From: Pirellulaceae bacterium
GTDB taxonomy: Bacteria > Planctomycetota > Planctomycetia > Pirellulales > Pirellulaceae
DNA: 64,000 nucleotides
Assembly: GCA_028280445.1 (NCBI GenBank)
Contig: JANQLU010000136.1
Span: 62,001 to 126,000 of the forward strand
Direction of reading: 5' to 3'
The number at the start of each line of letters is the position of its first letter. Within the stretch, counting starts at the first letter, position 1. The notes under the pieces are model-generated. The model was not told the DNA's origin. It was given only the letters and a program-made list of their open reading frames with translations, and made no database searches. The position numbers and the translations under genes were made by a program. Shown in pieces: positions 61,692-64,000 of this stretch.

Positions 61692-64000
61692 TTATTCGTC
61701 TGAGCTTTCGGAGTCACTATTCTCTTCGTTCTTGCTCGTTTCAATCACGGGCATCGACGAAATGGATGACGATGCGTTTTTGCCAGTCTCGATACTGACC
61801 GATTCTTCAGCAGGAGCTTCGACCGGTTTTTCCTTTTTCGGTAACAGCTCGGGATAAACAAACGAAGCTTTCCGCCATTTTTTCCAGTCTGATCGCAAGA
61901 TACGGGTATCTTGGGCGATCCGGCCTTCGCGACACCATTGATCAAGTGTCGATTTTGGAACCGGTCCATATTCCTTTTTTGATTTTCCGTTTTGGCGAAC
62001 GATCCAGTCACCATGTGGAATTTCGGCGTCCCATTTAGAACCGGAATCGACCAACTCGACCGGTTTCCGTTTTTTCGAGGGACGATGCGGTCGAACCAAT
62101 TGCGTGGGAGGTTCGAGACTGGCGGGCCGTGCTCCTTCGCCCGTACGAATCCAATTCAACGCTTCCTCCGCCGAACGATGAGCGGGAAAGGCGCTGACGA
62201 CTTTTGCCAAGTCGTTTTCCGCTTTTCCCAATTCGCCTTGTTGCACCAGCGCTAAAGCTCGGCCATACCGCGCTGCACTCAGTGATTGTTTGTTATCCCG
62301 CTGCAATTCCATGACCGCCGTAAAATCGTTGATCGCTGGGAGAAAACGACCCATCTGAAAAAATATTTTCCCACGCGCCAGCAACAACTCGGCCAACCGG
62401 CGCGCATCGTCAAAACGATGAAACGACTTGGTCAGCCAGATCACGGCTGATTCGTGTTGGTTCTGGGCTGCGAGCACCATCGCTCGGCCCGAATACGCTT
62501 TGACCAACATCTCATTGCGAGTCAACGCAAATTCAAAATCTTCTTTGGCCTGTTCGAGGTCTCCGTTTTTAAAATGAGCATTCCCTCGCAAAGCAAAAAC
62601 TTCGGGTTGTCGAGGACTCAATTCTAACGACCGCGTAAAATCGCCGATTGCCTTGTGAGTTTGACCGACCGAAGCAAACGAAACTCCGCGTCGACGCAAA
62701 GCCAACGAATCGTTGGGGTCCAGAGCAATGGCTCGCGTCAACGACTGGATCGCTTGTTCAGGTTTATTCTGTTGTTGGAGCAATTCCCCTTTCAACAGCA
62801 AGTATCGTGGTTCATTGGAGGCCAGCTCTGAAGCTTTTTTGATATCGGTCCAAGCGGGTTCGGATTTTTTCAACGCGGCCAACGAAATAGCGCGGCAATA
62901 TCGGGCGAAATGATTTTTGGAATTGTGCTTGATGACTTCTGTAAAATCATTGATAGCCGCACGGTGTTCTCCCTTGCGTGCGCGCATTTGTCCCGATCGA
63001 ACAACAATATCTTCGTCGAACTCGGATAATTCAGTCGCCCGTGTATAGTTTTCCAACGCCGACTCGACGTTGCCGAGAAACTGATAGGCCATCCCGCGAT
63101 TTTTGAACAACTCGGCCGTCGGTTTGCCTTTTTGCAATTCATTGTCAAAATACTCGAGCGCTTTTTCCGCCACGGGCCGGCCAAGTTGTTGGTATTGAAT
63201 TGCAGCAGCGGGCCGTTTGGCAATCGCCGTCTGCAACGATTGAATCGCATCGGACCAAGCGCCGATTTTCGAAAAAGCTGCGGCCTTCCAAACTTGGGTT
63301 CCCGCGTGATTGGGTCGCAGTTTCTCAGCCTGCTCGAATTCGTTGATTGCTTCGATCAATTGCTGGTTTTCGTACAGCGCTGCACCGCATTGATAGTGGT
63401 ATTTTCCAATCGACTCGTCATTGTCGGACAATTCGATGGCTTTGCGAAATTCCTCAATCGCTTGTTCCCGTTTTCTCATCTCAAACAGGATTTGTCCTTG
63501 AATAAAATGGGTTTCTTCGATCGTATTGTCCAAGCGTAGTGCTTTTTCACATTCGGCCAGCGCCTGTTCGAAATTTTCCTGTTGGAGATAGGCGCGAGCA
63601 CGACTGAGAAATGCCGTCGGTTTCACGTTATCAAACTCTTCGGCAGCATCAAAATCTTCTAAAGCTTCATCGACCTTGTCCTGGGCCAGCCGCATCTCAC
63701 CACGCAGGCTGTACATCGCAGCGTCACAGCTGCTGCCGAGGATATCAATCGCCTCGCTGAAATCATTTTCAGCAGATTGAAAATTGTTGATGGCGGCAAA
63801 CGATTCCCCGCGCAGCCGCCAGGCAGTAATAAATTGCGGATGATCTTTGAGGATCTGAGTAAAATCGTCAATCGCTGTTACATAATCGCCGATTTCCATG
63901 GCCAACCGCCCACAGTCGAGCAAACGTAGCGAATGTCCAGCGGATTCGTCCCGCAGTCGGGACAGGTTTTCCAGCGCAAGCTCCAATTGCTGGTTTCCGG
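61692..64000 (-). CDS. TPR-repeat protein with C-terminal GYF_2 domain, 5' end missing
   Basis: The frame is open to the window edge, so the true N-terminus lies outside; the first visible start codon (TTG 63986) is not convincing. At least 764 residues. About 15-17 tandem TPR units make up residues 15-620, for example RSLELSPRQPEVFALRGNAH and AIALDPNDSLALRRRGVSF. The C-terminal part has a GYF_2 (DUF4339) domain, about residues 650-715: WIVRQNGKSKKEYGPVPKST, then LDQWCREGRIAQDTRI and WRKAS. The tail is Glu/Ser-rich. TPR arrays bind other proteins; GYF_2 is common in planctomycete membrane proteins. No signal peptide or helix is in the visible part. It is convergent with tadA. Confidence 0.88.
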   Translation of the reverse strand, partial: GNQQLELALENLSRLRDESAGHSLRLLDCGRLAMEIGDYVTAIDDFTQILKDHPQFITAWRLRGESFAAINNFQSAENDFSEAIDILGSSCDAAMYSLRGEMRLAQDKVDEALEDFDAAEEFDNVKPTAFLSRARAYLQQENFEQALAECEKALRLDNTIEETHFIQGQILFEMRKREQAIEEFRKAIELSDNDESIGKYHYQCGAALYENQQLIEAINEFEQAEKLRPNHAGTQVWKAAAFSKIGAWSDAIQSLQTAIAKRPAAAIQYQQLGRPVAEKALEYFDNELQKGKPTAELFKNRGMAYQFLGNVESALENYTRATELSEFDEDIVVRSGQMRARKGEHRAAINDFTEVIKHNSKNHFARYCRAISLAALKKSEPAWTDIKKASELASNEPRYLLLKGELLQQQNKPEQAIQSLTRAIALDPNDSLALRRRGVSFASVGQTHKAIGDFTRSLELSPRQPEVFALRGNAHFKNGDLEQAKEDFEFALTRNEMLVKAYSGRAMVLAAQNQHESAVIWLTKSFHRFDDARRLAELLLARGKIFFQMGRFLPAINDFTAVMELQRDNKQSLSAARYGRALALVQQGELGKAENDLAKVVSAFPAHRSAEEALNWIRTGEGARPASLEPPTQLVRPHRPSKKRKPVELVDSGSKWDAEIPHGDWIVRQNGKSKKEYGPVPKSTLDQWCREGRIAQDTRILRSDWKKWRKASFVYPELLPKKEKPVEAPAEESVSIETGKNASSSISSMPVIETSKNEENSDSESSDE

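Noticed and set aside
1-64000. tRNA, rRNA, tmRNA, RNase P RNA or SRP RNA genes
   Set aside because: I looked for their conserved cores by eye and found none; small divergent RNAs could still be missed without a covariance search.

Overview
The window reads as chromosomal DNA of a planctomycete, most likely a member or relative of the Pirellulaceae, with moderate GC. The evidence is the set of lineage-typical genes: paired DUF1592/DUF1552 and DUF1549/DUF1501 secreted proteins, a DUF1080 protein, an ECF sigma factor next to a membrane Ser/Thr kinase, a second large membrane kinase, and many intergenic palindromic repeats. No rRNA, tRNA, CRISPR array, prophage or transposase gene was found.

Layout. 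1-3492: SulP anion transporter (5' end cut by the window) and a CPA2 antiporter fused to a PTS EIIA domain. 3504-9332: ABC-2 permease fused to an M1 metallopeptidase, its ATPase, and a divergent TetR regulator; the gap between them holds a duplicated operator-like module. 9719-14580: two secreted hypothetical proteins, an MtfA-like peptidase, a parvulin and a DUF1080 protein. 15034-22581: rseP/dxr, ftsH, a TIM-barrel isomerase and a WalJ-like MBL hydrolase. 22582-23810: repeat-rich island with a start-less ORF. 23811-29934: DUF1592/DUF1552 pair and a long secreted protein gene broken by an in-frame TGA. 30342-38561: lysA, DUF1501/DUF1549 pair, SGNH lipoprotein, glycosyltransferase. 38755-45370: a one-strand cluster with coiled-coil protein, FHA protein, Ser/Thr kinase and small membrane proteins, including one with a zinc ribbon. 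45371-46074: a probable small RNA and repeats. 46075-49678: nadC, arsC, a small protein, and glnA with a clear sigma-54-type promoter. 50056-53674: class V aminotransferase and an ECF sigma/STPK pair. 54087-59840: part of a tad (Flp pilus) locus (flp, cpaA, cpaB, cpaC, cpaE) without the CpaF ATPase or TadB/TadC. 59961-64000: Cys-rich secreted protein, tadA deaminase, and a TPR/GYF_2 protein cut by the window end.

How it fits together. Much of the window is core metabolism and envelope quality control (dxr, rseP, ftsH, lysA, nadC, glnA). The lineage-specific layer is phospho-signalling (two STPKs, an FHA protein, an ECF sigma factor), Tat- or Sec-exported cytochrome-linked proteins, and a surface pilus. 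Intergenic space is heavily colonised by at least nine families of short repeats, often packed as mosaics. The observations most worth following are the TetR operator duplication beside the ABC/M1 fusion, the kinase/FHA/coiled-coil cluster, the interrupted 679-codon gene, the orphan terminator at 45730-45772 and the repeat mosaics.
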